Part shown: positions 9,946-20,184 of the stretch, one piece after another
Layout: each line of letters opens with the position of its first letter
Position numbering within the stretch: position 1 is the stretch's first letter
Assembly (NCBI RefSeq): GCF_014651675.1
Contig: NZ_BMXI01000014.1
Coordinates: forward strand, 1-64,000
Direction: 5' to 3'
Origin: Roseibacillus persicicus
Lineage (GTDB): Bacteria; Verrucomicrobiota; Verrucomicrobiia; Verrucomicrobiales; Akkermansiaceae
Length of the DNA stretch: 64,000 bases
The notes under the pieces: generated by a model
Databases searched by the model: none
The model's input: only the letters and a program-made list of their open reading frames with translations
What the model was told of the DNA's origin: nothing
Program-made: the position numbers and the translations under genes

Positions 9946-12168
9946 ATGAAATTCTCTTCGATTTGCAATGCTCTGGCATTGATTGCGGTGGTGTTCCTTC
10001 CGAGGGTCTCTGCCTCTGACCCACTGGTCCTTGGCAAGGCGGAAGGCCGCTTCGAAGTCGGGAAGCTCCTGGCGCAGGATGACTTCACCGACCTCAGCAA
10101 TTGGAAGGTGCAGATTGAGAAGCGCGGAGACGAGAACGCGGCATGGGTGGAGTCCCGGGACGGGTGGCTCGATTGCTACTTACCCGGACGAGGAGCGACA
10201 ATTTGGTTCAAGGAAAAGCTGAAGACGCGCGTCTCCATCGTCTACGAGGTGGTCTGTCCGCAGGTCTCACCCGGAGTGAAGGGGATGAGCCCGCGGGATA
10301 TCAACAACTTCTGGCTGGCCTCGGATCCCGGGGGAGGAAGTCTTTTCGATGAAAAGCGCTACACGGGAAAATTTTCGAGCTACGATAAGATTCATGGCTA
10401 CTACGCCAGCACGGGAGGGGGCGGGGCCGGGAGCGCCAATCGCACGGTTCGACTGCGTCGCTATCCTCGGGAAGTGAATGGCGAGCATGCCGCGCACCTG
10501 TTCCTCAATGACAAGGACGAGCAAAAGGATTATCTCATCCGGCCGGACGAGGTGATGACCGTGCAGCTGGTGGCCTACGACGATCTCATTCAATACATCG
10601 TGGACGGGAAAGTCGTCTATGAAGCTGAGTATGGGGATCTGGCCCAGATGGAGCGTCTTTCCTCGGGTGGCGAGAAGGCGACCTTTCCCACGCGCTACAC
10701 GAAAAGGCATTTTCCCTTCTATCAGGAAGGATATTTCGGTTTCCGCATGGTCGGGACCCATCACCGATACCGGAACTTTCGCGTCTATGAGCTGCAGCCG
10801 CCGTCACCTGTTGAGGTGAGCGTGTCTTCGGTGGAGGAACTTCGTGAAGCGGTGAAGGAGAGCAATCGTCATATCCGCATGACTCCCGGCACCTATGTGA
10901 TTGAGGATTTGGAAAATGACGCCAACGTCGTTCACTTCACCGGTTCCAACAACGAGATTAACCTCACTGACGTCAAATTCGAGATCCCGCTCGAGGTCAT
11001 CCGGAAGATGCGGCGGAGTCGGGGGGGAGAGCAGGCGGTGCTGCTGCTCTCGGGAGACCGCATCACGCTCATCGGCCTCAAGACCGAGAACACCTATCCC
11101 AATGGCAAATCCAAGGTCACCGATTTCGGCAGCTATAACCAACAATCCGAGCTGCATCCACCCCATGCCATTGTCGAGCTACGGGCAAACGGGGACGATA
11201 TCATCTTGCGAGGCTTGCACATGACGGTGCGAGGGTCCTCACCTTACGGCTACGGTAATATGTATGGCATTGGGGGAGGAGCTGCGATGAGCTTGCGAAA
11301 GCACAGTGGGATTTTGGCCAAAGGCAATCGGCCTATTATCGAGGATTGCTACGTTAAGATGGAGGCGTTCGGTCATGCCATTTTCTTCCAGGGCGGAGAC
11401 AATATCTTGGTCCGCAACTGCACGGTGGAAGGGGAGATCCGTCGCAGCGATGAGTTGTATCAAGAGAAGGACAAAGACGATTTGGCTCGAAAGTTTAACT
11501 ACCAGTTGCAGTGGCCGGACTCGGTCAAAGGGCTTCCTATTCCGCGGGACCATATGATCAACCTCGCGGAGGATGGCATTCGCGCCTATCCCGGTGCCCG
11601 CCATGTGAAGGTGGAGAATTGCCGGGTCAGCAAAATGCGGGCGGGGGTGAAGCTCTATCTCGCGCGGAGTGCGGAGGTCTACGATTGTGTGGTGACCGAC
11701 TGCATCGTGCAGGGCTATTCGCTACCCAGCAAAGGGAAGATTGTCCGTTGTTCCGGCAATGCCGCCTATGGTCCGCTGCTCTATATCCATACCAACTCCA
11801 ACAATAGCCAGAACATCGATCTGACCGTGTTGCCGGCGACGGAGACACTTGGGGATCATCCATTGGCCGCGATTCGGGGGACTCGTAATCGGGTGCGTTT
11901 CAAGGCCAGCGAGGGTCCTGAACCAGTGGTTCTGCGTCCGATTATCGTGGGCTATCAGATGCGCTTCGACTTTCTCAGTGTCGACTTTCCCAAGGTTCCT
12001 CCTGGCTATGAAAAGCACTTTGCCAAACATGCAGATGAGCACTATCGGGCTGAAGAGAACACTATCATCAATGAGACTGGGCATCCTGTCGTTCTCGGCG
12101 ACCAGTCCCGTGATAATGCGATTGAGAGCAAAGGAAGAGTGACCGACTTGGGGCGGAACAGCCATTGA
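9946..12168 (+). CDS. secreted protein with jelly-roll and right-handed beta-helix domains
   Basis: A 740-residue exported protein with signal peptide MKFSSICNALALIAVVFL cleaved near VSAS-DP. Residues 40-280 look like a concanavalin-A-like jelly roll (DUF6250-like), a module often joined to polysaccharide-active proteins. Residues 285-720 read as a right-handed parallel beta-helix: short strands with recurrent turns such as HAIFFQGGDNILVRNCTVEG and VKVENCRVSKMRAG. Beta-helices of this kind occur in polysaccharide lyases, pectinases and carbohydrate epimerases. I cannot see a diagnostic catalytic set, so no enzyme class is claimed. The gene is monocistronic and converges on transketolase at a shared terminator. 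Confidence 0.7.
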   Translation: MKFSSICNALALIAVVFLPRVSASDPLVLGKAEGRFEVGKLLAQDDFTDLSNWKVQIEKRGDENAAWVESRDGWLDCYLPGRGATIWFKEKLKTRVSIVYEVVCPQVSPGVKGMSPRDINNFWLASDPGGGSLFDEKRYTGKFSSYDKIHGYYASTGGGGAGSANRTVRLRRYPREVNGEHAAHLFLNDKDEQKDYLIRPDEVMTVQLVAYDDLIQYIVDGKVVYEAEYGDLAQMERLSSGGEKATFPTRYTKRHFPFYQEGYFGFRMVGTHHRYRNFRVYELQPPSPVEVSVSSVEELREAVKESNRHIRMTPGTYVIEDLENDANVVHFTGSNNEINLTDVKFEIPLEVIRKMRRSRGGEQAVLLLSGDRITLIGLKTENTYPNGKSKVTDFGSYNQQSELHPPHAIVELRANGDDIILRGLHMTVRGSSPYGYGNMYGIGGGAAMSLRKHSGILAKGNRPIIEDCYVKMEAFGHAIFFQGGDNILVRNCTVEGEIRRSDELYQEKDKDDLARKFNYQLQWPDSVKGLPIPRDHMINLAEDGIRAYPGARHVKVENCRVSKMRAGVKLYLARSAEVYDCVVTDCIVQGYSLPSKGKIVRCSGNAAYGPLLYIHTNSNNSQNIDLTVLPATETLGDHPLAAIRGTRNRVRFKASEGPEPVVLRPIIVGYQMRFDFLSVDFPKVPPGYEKHFAKHADEHYRAEENTIINETGHPVVLGDQSRDNAIESKGRVTDLGRNSH

Positions 12169-12201
12169 GTAGTCAGCTGCCTGGCATGAGCTGAAGGCAC
12201 A

Positions 12202-12236
12202 AAAAAACTCAGGGCCCGGAGAACCCTGAGTTTTTT
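12202..12236. terminator. bidirectional intrinsic terminator
   Basis: A 13-bp perfect stem (AAAAAACTCAGGG paired with CCCTGAGTTTTTT, 9-nt loop) lies between the convergent beta-helix gene and transketolase. Both strands end in a T run, so it can stop transcription from either side. Confidence 0.9.
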
Positions 12237-12257
12237 GAAAATGGGAATAGACAAGCC

Positions 12258-14228
12258 CTACGCAAGAGCCTTCTCGATGGCCTCGACAGTGATGCCGAGC
12301 TCGGAGAAGACGGTGTCGCCGGGAGCGGAGATGCCGAAGCGGTCGATGGCGATGATTTCGCCGTCGCAGCCGACATACTTGTGCCAGAGCCCCGAAACGC
12401 CGGCCTCGATGGCGATGCGCTTGGTGCAGGCTTTTGGCAAAATCTCTTCCTTGTAGTCGCAACCCTGACGGTCGAAGCGCTCCATGCAGGGCATGGAGAC
12501 CACGCGGACCCCGGGCTTGCCGTCAGCAGCCTTGATGGCGTGCTGGAGCTCGGAACCTGTCGCGATGACGATGGCTTCGAGGGCTCCTTCTTCCTTCTTG
12601 GCGATGTAGGCTCCACGGCTGGTGCCTTCGCGGCGGGCAGTCACGTCGATTTGCTTCTGGGTGACGACCTTTTGGCGGGAAAGGATCAACGCGGTCGGTC
12701 CGTCGGTGCGGAGCATCGCGGAGGCCCAGGCGCCGGCCACTTCCTCGGGGTCGCCGGGGCGGATAACGTCGAGGTTGGGGATCACGCGGAGGCCGCTCAC
12801 GGTCTCGACGGGCTGGTGAGTCGGTCCGTCTTCGCCCACACCCACGGAGTCGTGGGTGAAGATGTAGATGACGGGCAACTTGGCCAAGCCTGCCAGACGA
12901 ATGCTGGGGCGCAGGTAGTCGGCAAAGACAAGGAAGGTCGCGCCGCTGGCACGGAAGAGACCGTCATAGGCGATGCCGTTGCAGATCGCGCCCATGGCGT
13001 GCTCGCGGATACCGAACCAGATGTTTTTCCCCTCGGGAGTTTCGGCAGAGTAGTCGCCGGCATCCTTGATGTAGTTCTTGGTCGAACCGTAAAGGTCGGC
13101 GGAACCAGTCAAAAGGCTGGGGACGAGCTTGGAAACTTCGTTGATGACAACCCCACCTGCTCCACGGGTGGCGTCGGCGTAGTCATCGCCAAAGGCAGGG
13201 ATGGTGTCGCGCAGGTCGGAGGGAATGGCGCCGGAGACGCAGTCCTGAAGCTCCTTCGCCAACTCGGGGTTCGCCGCAGTCCAGGCGTCGTAGGTGGCCT
13301 GCCAAGCATCGAAGGCCGCTTTCTTCTCCTCCGCCTTCGCTGCGAAGTGAGCTTTCACCTCATCGGAGACGTAGAAGGTCTCGGCGGGAAGGCCGAGTCC
13401 CGCGCGGGCGCTTTCCGCAAAGTTCGCTCCGCCTTCGCCGTGGCCCTTCGCGGTGCCGGCGACTTCGGGGATGCCGCGACCGATCTCGGTCTTGGCGATG
13501 ATGACGGTGGGCTTGCCATTCTTGGTGTTCTTGGCGGTCTCCAGGGCTGCTGCAACCGCGGAGAGGTCGTGCCCGTCGATGGTGGAGGCATTCCAGTTGA
13601 GAGACTTGAAGTAAGCTTCGGTGTCCCAGCCCTGGGTGACCTTGGCCATGGCGTCGAGGGTGACGTCGTTGGAGTCGTAGATCAGGATCAGGTTGTCGAG
13701 CTCGTTGTGACCAGCGAAGGCGATGGCCTCTTGGGCGACCCCTTCCTGGAGGCAGCCGTCACCGGCGAGGGCGACGACGTGGTTGTCGAAGATGGTGTGG
13801 TCGGCAGTGTTGAACTTGGCCGCGGCCCGCTTGGCGGAAAGGGCGTAACCAACGGCATTGCCCACTCCTTGACCGAGGGGGCCGGTGGTGGCTTCGACGC
13901 CGACGGTTTCGAAGTTCTCAGGGTGACCAGGAGTCTTGCTGTGAAGCTTGCGGAAGTTCTTCAACTCCTCGAGAGAGAGGTCGTATCCAGCAAGGTGCAA
14001 CCAGCTGTAAATAAACATCGAGCCGTGACCTGCGGAAAGGATGAAGCGGTCACGATTCAACCACTTGGGAGCAGCAGGGTTGAAGTTCAGTGACTCGGAA
14101 AAGAGAACGGAACCGATTTCCGCACAACCGAGGGGAAGCCCCAAGTGACCGGAGGAGCAAGCGTGGACGGCATCAATGGCGAGGCCGCGAGCCTCAGCGG
14201 CGGCTTTTTGCAAAACATCTGTGTTCAT
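12258..14228 (-). CDS. tkt: transketolase
   Basis: A thiamine-diphosphate enzyme of the non-oxidative pentose phosphate pathway that moves two-carbon ketol units between sugar phosphates. The start at 14226-14228 ([15 protein letters not shown]) matches the family N-terminus; the longer frame to 14276 adds 16 non-conserved residues. The protein has 656 residues, the normal length. The family motif appears as [15 protein letters not shown], the TPP and Mg motif GDGCLQEG is near residue 157, and the pyrimidine-domain segment [14 protein letters not shown] is present. With rpe at 41.5 kb it supports an operating pentose phosphate branch. A 570-codon plus-strand frame over it is a shadow. Confidence 0.97.
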   Translation of the reverse strand: MNTDVLQKAAAEARGLAIDAVHACSSGHLGLPLGCAEIGSVLFSESLNFNPAAPKWLNRDRFILSAGHGSMFIYSWLHLAGYDLSLEELKNFRKLHSKTPGHPENFETVGVEATTGPLGQGVGNAVGYALSAKRAAAKFNTADHTIFDNHVVALAGDGCLQEGVAQEAIAFAGHNELDNLILIYDSNDVTLDAMAKVTQGWDTEAYFKSLNWNASTIDGHDLSAVAAALETAKNTKNGKPTVIIAKTEIGRGIPEVAGTAKGHGEGGANFAESARAGLGLPAETFYVSDEVKAHFAAKAEEKKAAFDAWQATYDAWTAANPELAKELQDCVSGAIPSDLRDTIPAFGDDYADATRGAGGVVINEVSKLVPSLLTGSADLYGSTKNYIKDAGDYSAETPEGKNIWFGIREHAMGAICNGIAYDGLFRASGATFLVFADYLRPSIRLAGLAKLPVIYIFTHDSVGVGEDGPTHQPVETVSGLRVIPNLDVIRPGDPEEVAGAWASAMLRTDGPTALILSRQKVVTQKQIDVTARREGTSRGAYIAKKEEGALEAIVIATGSELQHAIKAADGKPGVRVVSMPCMERFDRQGCDYKEEILPKACTKRIAIEAGVSGLWHKYVGCDGEIIAIDRFGISAPGDTVFSELGITVEAIEKALA

Positions 14229-14564
14229 GAGAAAGGCGGGAACCTTGGGGAAATGAGGCGAATTGACAAGCCGCAACCGCTATGAAAACGCAAAGTGTTA
14301 AAGAGTAGACGGCTTCATACTCGCTCTTTTTCGTGTGTTTTCAGGCGTCGCGACTCCCGAGGCAGATGGAAAACGGGGGGTGAAAGAGCGAAAATGAGAT
14401 TCTGTGGTTTGGATTGCAGACACTTTCGCGAATTTGAGGAGTAATTCTCCAATTCAGACGAAAAACACCAAATGAGTGGGAGGACGGAACGGTGGGTTTC
14501 TGGCAGGAAAACTCCACTTGCCGGACTCGCTTCTCTTTTCAAAGGGTGTTAGACGCTGGCGCTC
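14229..14564. other. divergent intergenic region, no gene seen
   Basis: These 336 bp separate the starts of transketolase (minus) and the CPBP protease (plus), so they should hold both promoters. I see no convincing small gene, RNA or long inverted repeat, and no confident -35/-10 pair. Confidence 0.5.
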
Positions 14565-15368
14565 ATGCAGGGCTTTGAATACGCGTTTCTGGGAGGCAGC
14601 CTCTTGCTTTCGGTCGCGTTGTTGCTCGTTTGTTTGCTTTTCTTTTCTTTCCGAAAGGGCTGGGCCTCTCGTCCCGGGCGACATGTGGGAGTGGTGGAGA
14701 CCCGTCACCTCGGCTGGATTGATATGGCGGGAGTAGGTCTGATTTTCGCCATCTATTTGGGGAACTGGATTGATTTGGGTCAAATTCGAAGTCCAGAATT
14801 CGCGACCACCGGGTTGCTGGTGAGCCAACTGGTTCTCCAGTTGGCTTTTATTGGGGTGGTTTTGGGGGTGCTCTATCATCGCGTCGATTTGACGCTCTTC
14901 TGGGGCTTGCGTCCCGGGCGATACTGGTGGGTGATCGGGGTGACGTTTACGGGCTTCATTGTCTATTCCCTCATTTTGGAAGGGTTGTGGGCGCTGGGCT
15001 TCGAAGATTGGACCGCCCGGGTCTTTCGCCGGGTGGCGGATCCGGTGGCTGCTGAAAACGAGGTCCTACCCGTGTCTATCTACCTGTGGGGCCTGGTTAC
15101 GGTTGTCGCGGCTCCAATGACCGAGGAGATCGTCTTTCGTGGTTACCTCTATCCCGTCCTCAAGCGGATGGGTGGGATTTGGCTGGCGGCTCTCACGGTC
15201 TCGCTGTTCTTTGCCGCCGCTCATCTGGATGGAGCGTATTTACTCGGGCGTTTCTTGCTGAGTTTGATTCTAATTGCTGCCTACGAACTGACCGGATCGA
15301 TCTGGGCTCCGGTTGGGATTCATTTTTTGAACAACGGTTTTGTTTTTTCGGGTAGTTTTCTGGAGTGA
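14565..15368 (+). CDS. CPBP-family intramembrane metalloprotease
   Basis: A 267-residue multi-pass membrane protein of the CAAX-protease/bacteriocin-processing (Abi) family. The metal-binding signatures are visible: E187-E188-x3-R192 in TEEIVFRGYLYP, H220 in FFAAAH, and H253 with N256/N257 in GIHFLNN. About seven hydrophobic helices are present, beginning with SLLLSVALLLVCLLFF. Family members cleave membrane substrates or act in protein maturation; the substrate here is unknown. Its stop codon shares one base with the ATG of thiL (TGATG), so it heads a translationally coupled operon. Confidence 0.88.
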   Translation: MQGFEYAFLGGSLLLSVALLLVCLLFFSFRKGWASRPGRHVGVVETRHLGWIDMAGVGLIFAIYLGNWIDLGQIRSPEFATTGLLVSQLVLQLAFIGVVLGVLYHRVDLTLFWGLRPGRYWWVIGVTFTGFIVYSLILEGLWALGFEDWTARVFRRVADPVAAENEVLPVSIYLWGLVTVVAAPMTEEIVFRGYLYPVLKRMGGIWLAALTVSLFFAAAHLDGAYLLGRFLLSLILIAAYELTGSIWAPVGIHFLNNGFVFSGSFLE

Positions 15369-16285
15369 TGAGCGATGCCCCCAGTCAGGAACGACTCGAA
15401 AGCCTCGGAGAGGAGGAAGTGGTGCGCCGATTGGTGGCGGGATTACCCATGGGGAAAAATGTGCTGGTCGGAGCGGGTGACGATTGCGCGGTGGTCGATG
15501 TGGGCGGGGATGATTTGCTCCTGTTAAAAACCGACGCAGTCGTGGCCGGGGTGCACTTTTTACCTGAGACGGAACCCGAGCGCGTCGGGTGGAAGGCGGC
15601 CGCGCGCGTGGTGAGCGACTTTGCCGCCATGGGGGGGAGTTCTCACGAGTTGATGGTGACCTTGGCCGCCTCGGGCAACGAATCGATGGCTTGGGTCGAG
15701 GGGCTCTACCGTGGATTGGTGAAGTGCGCGGAGAGATATGGAGCGTCCATTGTTGGTGGCGAGACCGTGAGTTTGCCAGACGGTGGCGCGACCCTAATTA
15801 GTATTTCGGGAACCGGCAGAGTGCCGCGCAATGGAGTGGTCACGCGCGGCAGTGGTCGCGTGGATGATGACCTCTGGGTGACCGGACGGCTGGGTGGCAG
15901 CTTCGAGAGCGAACGCCATCTGGACTTTCTGCCGCGGGCGGAGGAAGGCAAGTGGTTGGGTAAGTATGCCCACGCCATGATGGACCTCTCCGATGGGTTG
16001 CGACGTGACCTGCCTCGCTTGGCTCGGGCCAGTGGTTGTGGCTTTGTTTTGGAAGAGGAGTGCTTGCCTCTCCACGACGGATGCACGGTGGAGCAGGCGC
16101 TGGGGGATGGCGAAGATATGGAGCTTCTCCTTGCGGCACCGGCCGGGGATTGGGTAGCGGAGTTTCAGAGGGTGTTCCCAACGGTGGGATTGACTCGCAT
16201 TGGGCGGCTCACTGCAGAAGGAGAGGGCGATCTCGGGAGTGGAGGTTGGCAACATTTCAACAGGAAAAGCAAGGAATCGAAATGA
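15368..16285 (+). CDS. thiL: thiamine-monophosphate kinase
   Basis: ThiL phosphorylates thiamine monophosphate to the cofactor thiamine diphosphate, the last step of thiamine synthesis. I chose the ATG at 15368, which overlaps the upstream stop by one base; a GTG three bases earlier is possible. The N-terminal SLGEEEVVRRL, the nucleotide-binding GAGDDCAVVD, the metal-binding KTDAVVAGVHF and ARVVSDFAAMGG, and the later HAMMDLSDGLRRDL are all family hallmarks. The protein has 305 residues, close to normal. It overlaps the next gene by four bases (ATGA). Transketolase nearby is a thiamine-diphosphate enzyme, but no regulatory link is visible. Confidence 0.95.
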   Translation: MSDAPSQERLESLGEEEVVRRLVAGLPMGKNVLVGAGDDCAVVDVGGDDLLLLKTDAVVAGVHFLPETEPERVGWKAAARVVSDFAAMGGSSHELMVTLAASGNESMAWVEGLYRGLVKCAERYGASIVGGETVSLPDGGATLISISGTGRVPRNGVVTRGSGRVDDDLWVTGRLGGSFESERHLDFLPRAEEGKWLGKYAHAMMDLSDGLRRDLPRLARASGCGFVLEEECLPLHDGCTVEQALGDGEDMELLLAAPAGDWVAEFQRVFPTVGLTRIGRLTAEGEGDLGSGGWQHFNRKSKESK

Positions 16286-17535
16286 ACGATGGTCGTGAAA
16301 AATTAAAGCGGATGCGGATGCTCGCCACGGGATTGCTCGTGGTCATGGCAGTGACTTACGGAGTTTCCCGCACTCTGGAGGAAACCATGACGGCTTGGGC
16401 CTGGGTGAGAGCGTTTTCGGAAGCGGCGATGGTGGGAGCTCTGGCAGACTGGTTTGCGGTCACCGCCTTGTTCCGGCATCCGCTCGGTCTGCCGATCCCG
16501 CACACCGCGATCGTGCGCGAGGAGAAGGAGCGGATTGGGGCTTTGGTGGGGCAGTTTGTTAGGGGGAGCTTTTTCACCCGCGAAGAAGTGAGCCGTCAGT
16601 GGAAGGACTGGCGTCCGGTGGAACGCTTGGCCGGTTGGCTCTCTTCACAGGAAAATGCCGAGCGGGCCGTCCAGCGGGTGGCAGGGACCTTACCCGCCCT
16701 CATGGCCAAGACGGACGGGATGGAGCTTTCCCGCATGGGAGCTGAGAAGTTGCGGGAGGGCTTGCAAGGGCTGCCTGTGGGGCGTTTGGTTTCGGTTCTT
16801 TTGGAAGGTTTTCTGCGCAGTCCATCCCGTCGTCAGGTTCTCGCGCCGGTGCTGGGACGCCTGAGTCTAACCGTGGCGCAGAATCGCGATTGGGTCATGG
16901 ACGAGGCCCGCAAAGGAGCTCCCATGCGAGGGGCAAAAATTCTCGGCGCTGTTACCGAAGTGGCCGCCATGATGATGTCCGGTAAAGCCATCGAAAAGCT
17001 TTCAGCGGAGCTGGAATCTGCCAGCAAGGACGAAGCCCACCCGCTCTTCGACAAGATAGAGGAAGCGCTGGGGCAGACTTTGGAGGAACTGGAGTCCAGT
17101 GGCGGGAGCGAGTGGGAGGCTTTCAAAGAACGCGTCCTCGCAGACCCCGAGACCCAAGCAGTCCTCGAAGAAGTGATTCGCGGAGTCGGACGTTACACTC
17201 TCGCGGAGGCCCGCAATCTGGAGGAAGGTGGCGATGGGGGACGGTGGAGCGAGATGATTTCGGGAATGTCGCACCGACTTTTGGATGACCCCGAGAAGCT
17301 CGACAACCTGGAGTCAACGATTGAGAAAGCAGTTGCCGGATTCTTCGAGCGCTATGGTGAAGGGATTGAAAAAATCATCAGCCGCACCGTCGACAGTTGG
17401 GAAGCCGATGACCTCATCGAGCGCCTCGAAAACCAAGTCGGCCCCGACCTCCAATTCATCCGCATCAACGGGACTTTGATTGGTGGGTGCGTCGGGTTGT
17501 TATTGCACGGCTTGGGAGTGTTGATTTGGGGCTAG
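16282..17535 (+). CDS. DUF445 family membrane protein
   Basis: A 417-residue protein of the DUF445 family (YjiN/YheB-like), function unknown. The start ATG at 16282 overlaps the thiL stop in an ATGA; an open frame reaches back to 16036 but only inside thiL. A transmembrane helix (LATGLLVVMAVTYGVS) near the N-terminus is followed by the family signature EAAMVGALADWFAVTALFRH. The long helical middle (about 100-380) is rich in Glu and Arg, and a second hydrophobic helix (LIGGCVGLLLHGLGVLIWG) closes the protein, so both ends are membrane-anchored. It is the third gene of the CPBP-thiL operon. Confidence 0.85.
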   Translation: MNDGREKLKRMRMLATGLLVVMAVTYGVSRTLEETMTAWAWVRAFSEAAMVGALADWFAVTALFRHPLGLPIPHTAIVREEKERIGALVGQFVRGSFFTREEVSRQWKDWRPVERLAGWLSSQENAERAVQRVAGTLPALMAKTDGMELSRMGAEKLREGLQGLPVGRLVSVLLEGFLRSPSRRQVLAPVLGRLSLTVAQNRDWVMDEARKGAPMRGAKILGAVTEVAAMMMSGKAIEKLSAELESASKDEAHPLFDKIEEALGQTLEELESSGGSEWEAFKERVLADPETQAVLEEVIRGVGRYTLAEARNLEEGGDGGRWSEMISGMSHRLLDDPEKLDNLESTIEKAVAGFFERYGEGIEKIISRTVDSWEADDLIERLENQVGPDLQFIRINGTLIGGCVGLLLHGLGVLIWG

Positions 17536-17554
17536 CCCAGTCTTGGTGGCGGAT

Positions 17555-20008
17555 TTATTTTTTGAGAAACTCCAAAGACCAGACTTGGTTTGGTGAGTGG
17601 GCGTGTTCCCAAGTGTGGATGCCGGCTCCGTCTGAGTAATTGATTTCGGCGACGTCGAGGAGTTTGCCGTTGGCGGCGTTTTCGAGGTGGAACCAAGTTC
17701 CGACGATGTGCTTGGGGATCCATTGTTGATGCAGGTTGGTGGCATCGATTTCCTGCATATTCACAGCGGGGTTGTCATCGCTTATGATGGCGAGCGCCCG
17801 GGTGCCGCTGGTGAGGCGGTAGTGGCCACTTTCCAGCTTGTGGAAGGTCCAGCTTTGCTCGCGATTGGAAAGGTCGGCATACTGTTGCACGTCTGTGCCG
17901 CGAGTGGTCAAGAGGCGTCCGGAGTGTTTGGCGCGGAGCTTGTAAGGCTGGCCTTCGGTAATCTTGCCGGGCTCGCCCGAGGGGCGGGTGAAGGCGGTGC
18001 CCTCCGGATAGAACTCGATCGCGACTCCTCCGCCTGCTGCCAAATTGAGGTCGAGGTTTCCGTCGGACGTGACCAACTCCTCGGAAATCGCGATGGAGTA
18101 AGGATTGGCGCGATAGTCGGAATCGGGTGCGTCCTGATAGATAATTGCATGGTAGTTCTTTCCTGCTGTTAGAAAGTCCAGTGACACTTTCAATTGGCGA
18201 GCGTCTTCGTTGTTGATGCCGCCGAGGAACCAGTTCTCGTCCTTGCGGCGGGCGGTGATGACGTAGTCGCCAATTTCGGAAGCGAGGATCCGGGTTTCAT
18301 CCCACTTTCCGACCGGGATATTGCGGATGAACTGGGTGGCAGGTTCGTTGTCGTAGGCTTGGTAGAAATCAGCAGCCATCACGAGCGGGCTGTAAATGAC
18401 GACCATGAGTCCGAGTTGCTGGGCCCGCGTGCCGAAGCGATGCTCGGGATGGTAAGCTCCGTCGAAGAGAGCGGGAGTGTAATCCATGGGGCCACCTAAC
18501 AAGCGGGTGAAGGGAAGGGTGCAAGTCTGGCTCGGAGGGTTGCCGATGAAGTGGTTGAACTCGCCTCCACGTGCTCCTTCGCGAGCGACGAAGTTGGGCC
18601 AAGTGCGGGAGATTCCGGTGGCTTTGATGGGTTCGTGGGCACTGATCATTATCTTGTGCTCGGCGGCCATCTCGATGACTTTTTGGTGATGCCGGACCGA
18701 GAATTGCCCGTGGTGATGTTCGCGGCCGGCATCTGTTAGACCTGGCGTGTAGAGAGGAATGTCACCGCTGACGTAGCCGGTCTTGATACGGTTGATGCCG
18801 TATTTGTTGTAGTATTCAAAGGCGGCGGGAAGTTGTTTTTCGTAGTTGGTGAGGTTGCCTCCGGTCTCGTGGTGGCCGACGAGGGTGACCCCTTTTTCGC
18901 GACCGTAGTCAGTGACCTTTTGGATGTCGAAGTCGGGGTAGCACTTCATCATGTTCATGTCGCCCCAGCCGGGGATGTCACCCTCCCAGCCTTCGTTCCA
19001 GCCTTCGATGAGAAGGCAGGGAATGTTGTTGCGGACACAGGCGTCAATGTAGCGCAGAGCTCGCTCGGTGGTGGCTCCGTGTTTGTCGGGATTGGCAGCG
19101 AGCTCCCAGTTCCAAGTGCCCGTGATGCAGCCCCACCAGATACCCATGAACTTGGCAGGCTCGATCCAACTGGGGTCTTCGATTGCGCAAGGTTCATTGA
19201 GATTGAGGATGAGGGAGGACTCGATGAGGTCGCCGGGGCGATTCCCAATCTGGATGGTGCGCCAAGGGGAAAAGTGCGGGGTTTTGGCTTTCACTTTGAC
19301 GTCGGATTCGAACCACGGGACGAGGTCGGCTTTTAAAGAAAACTCTTTGCCTCCATCGGATTGTTTGAGTTTCATTCCTGCCCAGTCGGTGAGGTTGGCT
19401 TCGTGGAGAGAAAGGTAGGTGCCCGCCGTGGTGAGCATGGTCACTGGCGTTGAGGCCCCCCGCTCGGCGCAGTCTGTTAGATTTGTTTCGTTGTAGTCGC
19501 GCTCGTAGGTGTCGGGCAACGCTTCGACCCACCAGGTCTGATGATTGGCGGTGAAGTTGAAAGCGGTGAGCTCATCGGTGATTTCGAATTCATTGAGGTC
19601 GGGTTGTTTGGGGAACTCGTAGCGAAAGGCGACTCCATCGTTGTAGGCACGGAAGGTGAGATTGAGCCGGCGATAGGGGTGTTCGGTCTCGCGGAGGAAG
19701 AGAGCGAGTTCGTTGGCATGATTTCGTATCGAGGAGTGTTGCCCCCAGACGGGCTGCCAAGTCTCGTCAATCGTTGAGGGCTTGGCCTCGAGGATTTCAA
19801 AGGGCCCGTCGAGGGCTGGCAGATCCTTCAGGATGAAACCGAGGCGGGAAGGGCTGATGAGAACTTCATTTCCTTTACGGACTTCGTATTTCAATTCCTT
19901 CGAATTCGAATTGATCGTGACCTTGAGAGAACCGTCGGGAGATTGAAGCATTTCCTTTTGAGCGAGAAGTGGGGTGATGAGAAGAAGGAAGAAAATGAGG
20001 GGTTTCAT
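17555..20008 (-). CDS. glycoside hydrolase family 97 enzyme with C-terminal ricin-like domain
   Basis: An exported 817-residue alpha-glycosidase. Signal peptide MKPLIFFLLLITPLLAQ precedes the GH97 N-terminal super-sandwich (SPDGSLKVTI). The TIM barrel holds INRIKTGYVSGDIP, AHEPIKATGISRTWPN and AREGARGGEFN. As I recall the family, retaining alpha-galactosidases carry an Asp nucleophile where inverting SusB-type alpha-glucosidases have Gly; KTGYV here suggests the inverting type. Residues 690-817 add a ricin-type beta-trefoil-like domain (repeats such as QQYADLSNREQSWTF, QQWIPKHIVG, NQVWSLEFL), absent from typical GH97 enzymes and likely a carbohydrate-binding module. It stands alone, facing the DUF445 gene. 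Confidence 0.93.
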   Translation of the reverse strand: MKPLIFFLLLITPLLAQKEMLQSPDGSLKVTINSNSKELKYEVRKGNEVLISPSRLGFILKDLPALDGPFEILEAKPSTIDETWQPVWGQHSSIRNHANELALFLRETEHPYRRLNLTFRAYNDGVAFRYEFPKQPDLNEFEITDELTAFNFTANHQTWWVEALPDTYERDYNETNLTDCAERGASTPVTMLTTAGTYLSLHEANLTDWAGMKLKQSDGGKEFSLKADLVPWFESDVKVKAKTPHFSPWRTIQIGNRPGDLIESSLILNLNEPCAIEDPSWIEPAKFMGIWWGCITGTWNWELAANPDKHGATTERALRYIDACVRNNIPCLLIEGWNEGWEGDIPGWGDMNMMKCYPDFDIQKVTDYGREKGVTLVGHHETGGNLTNYEKQLPAAFEYYNKYGINRIKTGYVSGDIPLYTPGLTDAGREHHHGQFSVRHHQKVIEMAAEHKIMISAHEPIKATGISRTWPNFVAREGARGGEFNHFIGNPPSQTCTLPFTRLLGGPMDYTPALFDGAYHPEHRFGTRAQQLGLMVVIYSPLVMAADFYQAYDNEPATQFIRNIPVGKWDETRILASEIGDYVITARRKDENWFLGGINNEDARQLKVSLDFLTAGKNYHAIIYQDAPDSDYRANPYSIAISEELVTSDGNLDLNLAAGGGVAIEFYPEGTAFTRPSGEPGKITEGQPYKLRAKHSGRLLTTRGTDVQQYADLSNREQSWTFHKLESGHYRLTSGTRALAIISDDNPAVNMQEIDATNLHQQWIPKHIVGTWFHLENAANGKLLDVAEINYSDGAGIHTWEHAHSPNQVWSLEFLKK

Positions 20009-20093
20009 CGAATAGGCGATTCTGAGTTTGTTGAGTCTTGGGTGGCTATTTGCAAAGGTGAAATCGGGGAGCGGGGTTTACTTGAAAACGAAA

Positions 20094-20119
20094 AAAGCGG
20101 ACCGATAATGGTCCGCTTT
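20094..20119. terminator. intrinsic terminator downstream of the PEP-CTERM gene
   Basis: A 10-bp stem (AAAGCGGACC, loop GATAAT, GGTCCGCTTT) is flanked on the minus-strand side by a run of six T. It ends the minus-strand unit of the PEP-CTERM and TSP3-repeat genes. Confidence 0.85.
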
Positions 20120-20184
20120 CTTTTGAAGAACAGCCTCCTGGATCGCCTGGGAAAGGGGGGAGGCCGTGTGGGGTTAGTTACCCG

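Noticed and set aside
12381-14093. 570-codon plus-strand frame
   Set aside because: Antisense to transketolase; the repeated Gly/Val/Asp pattern has no recognisable domain.
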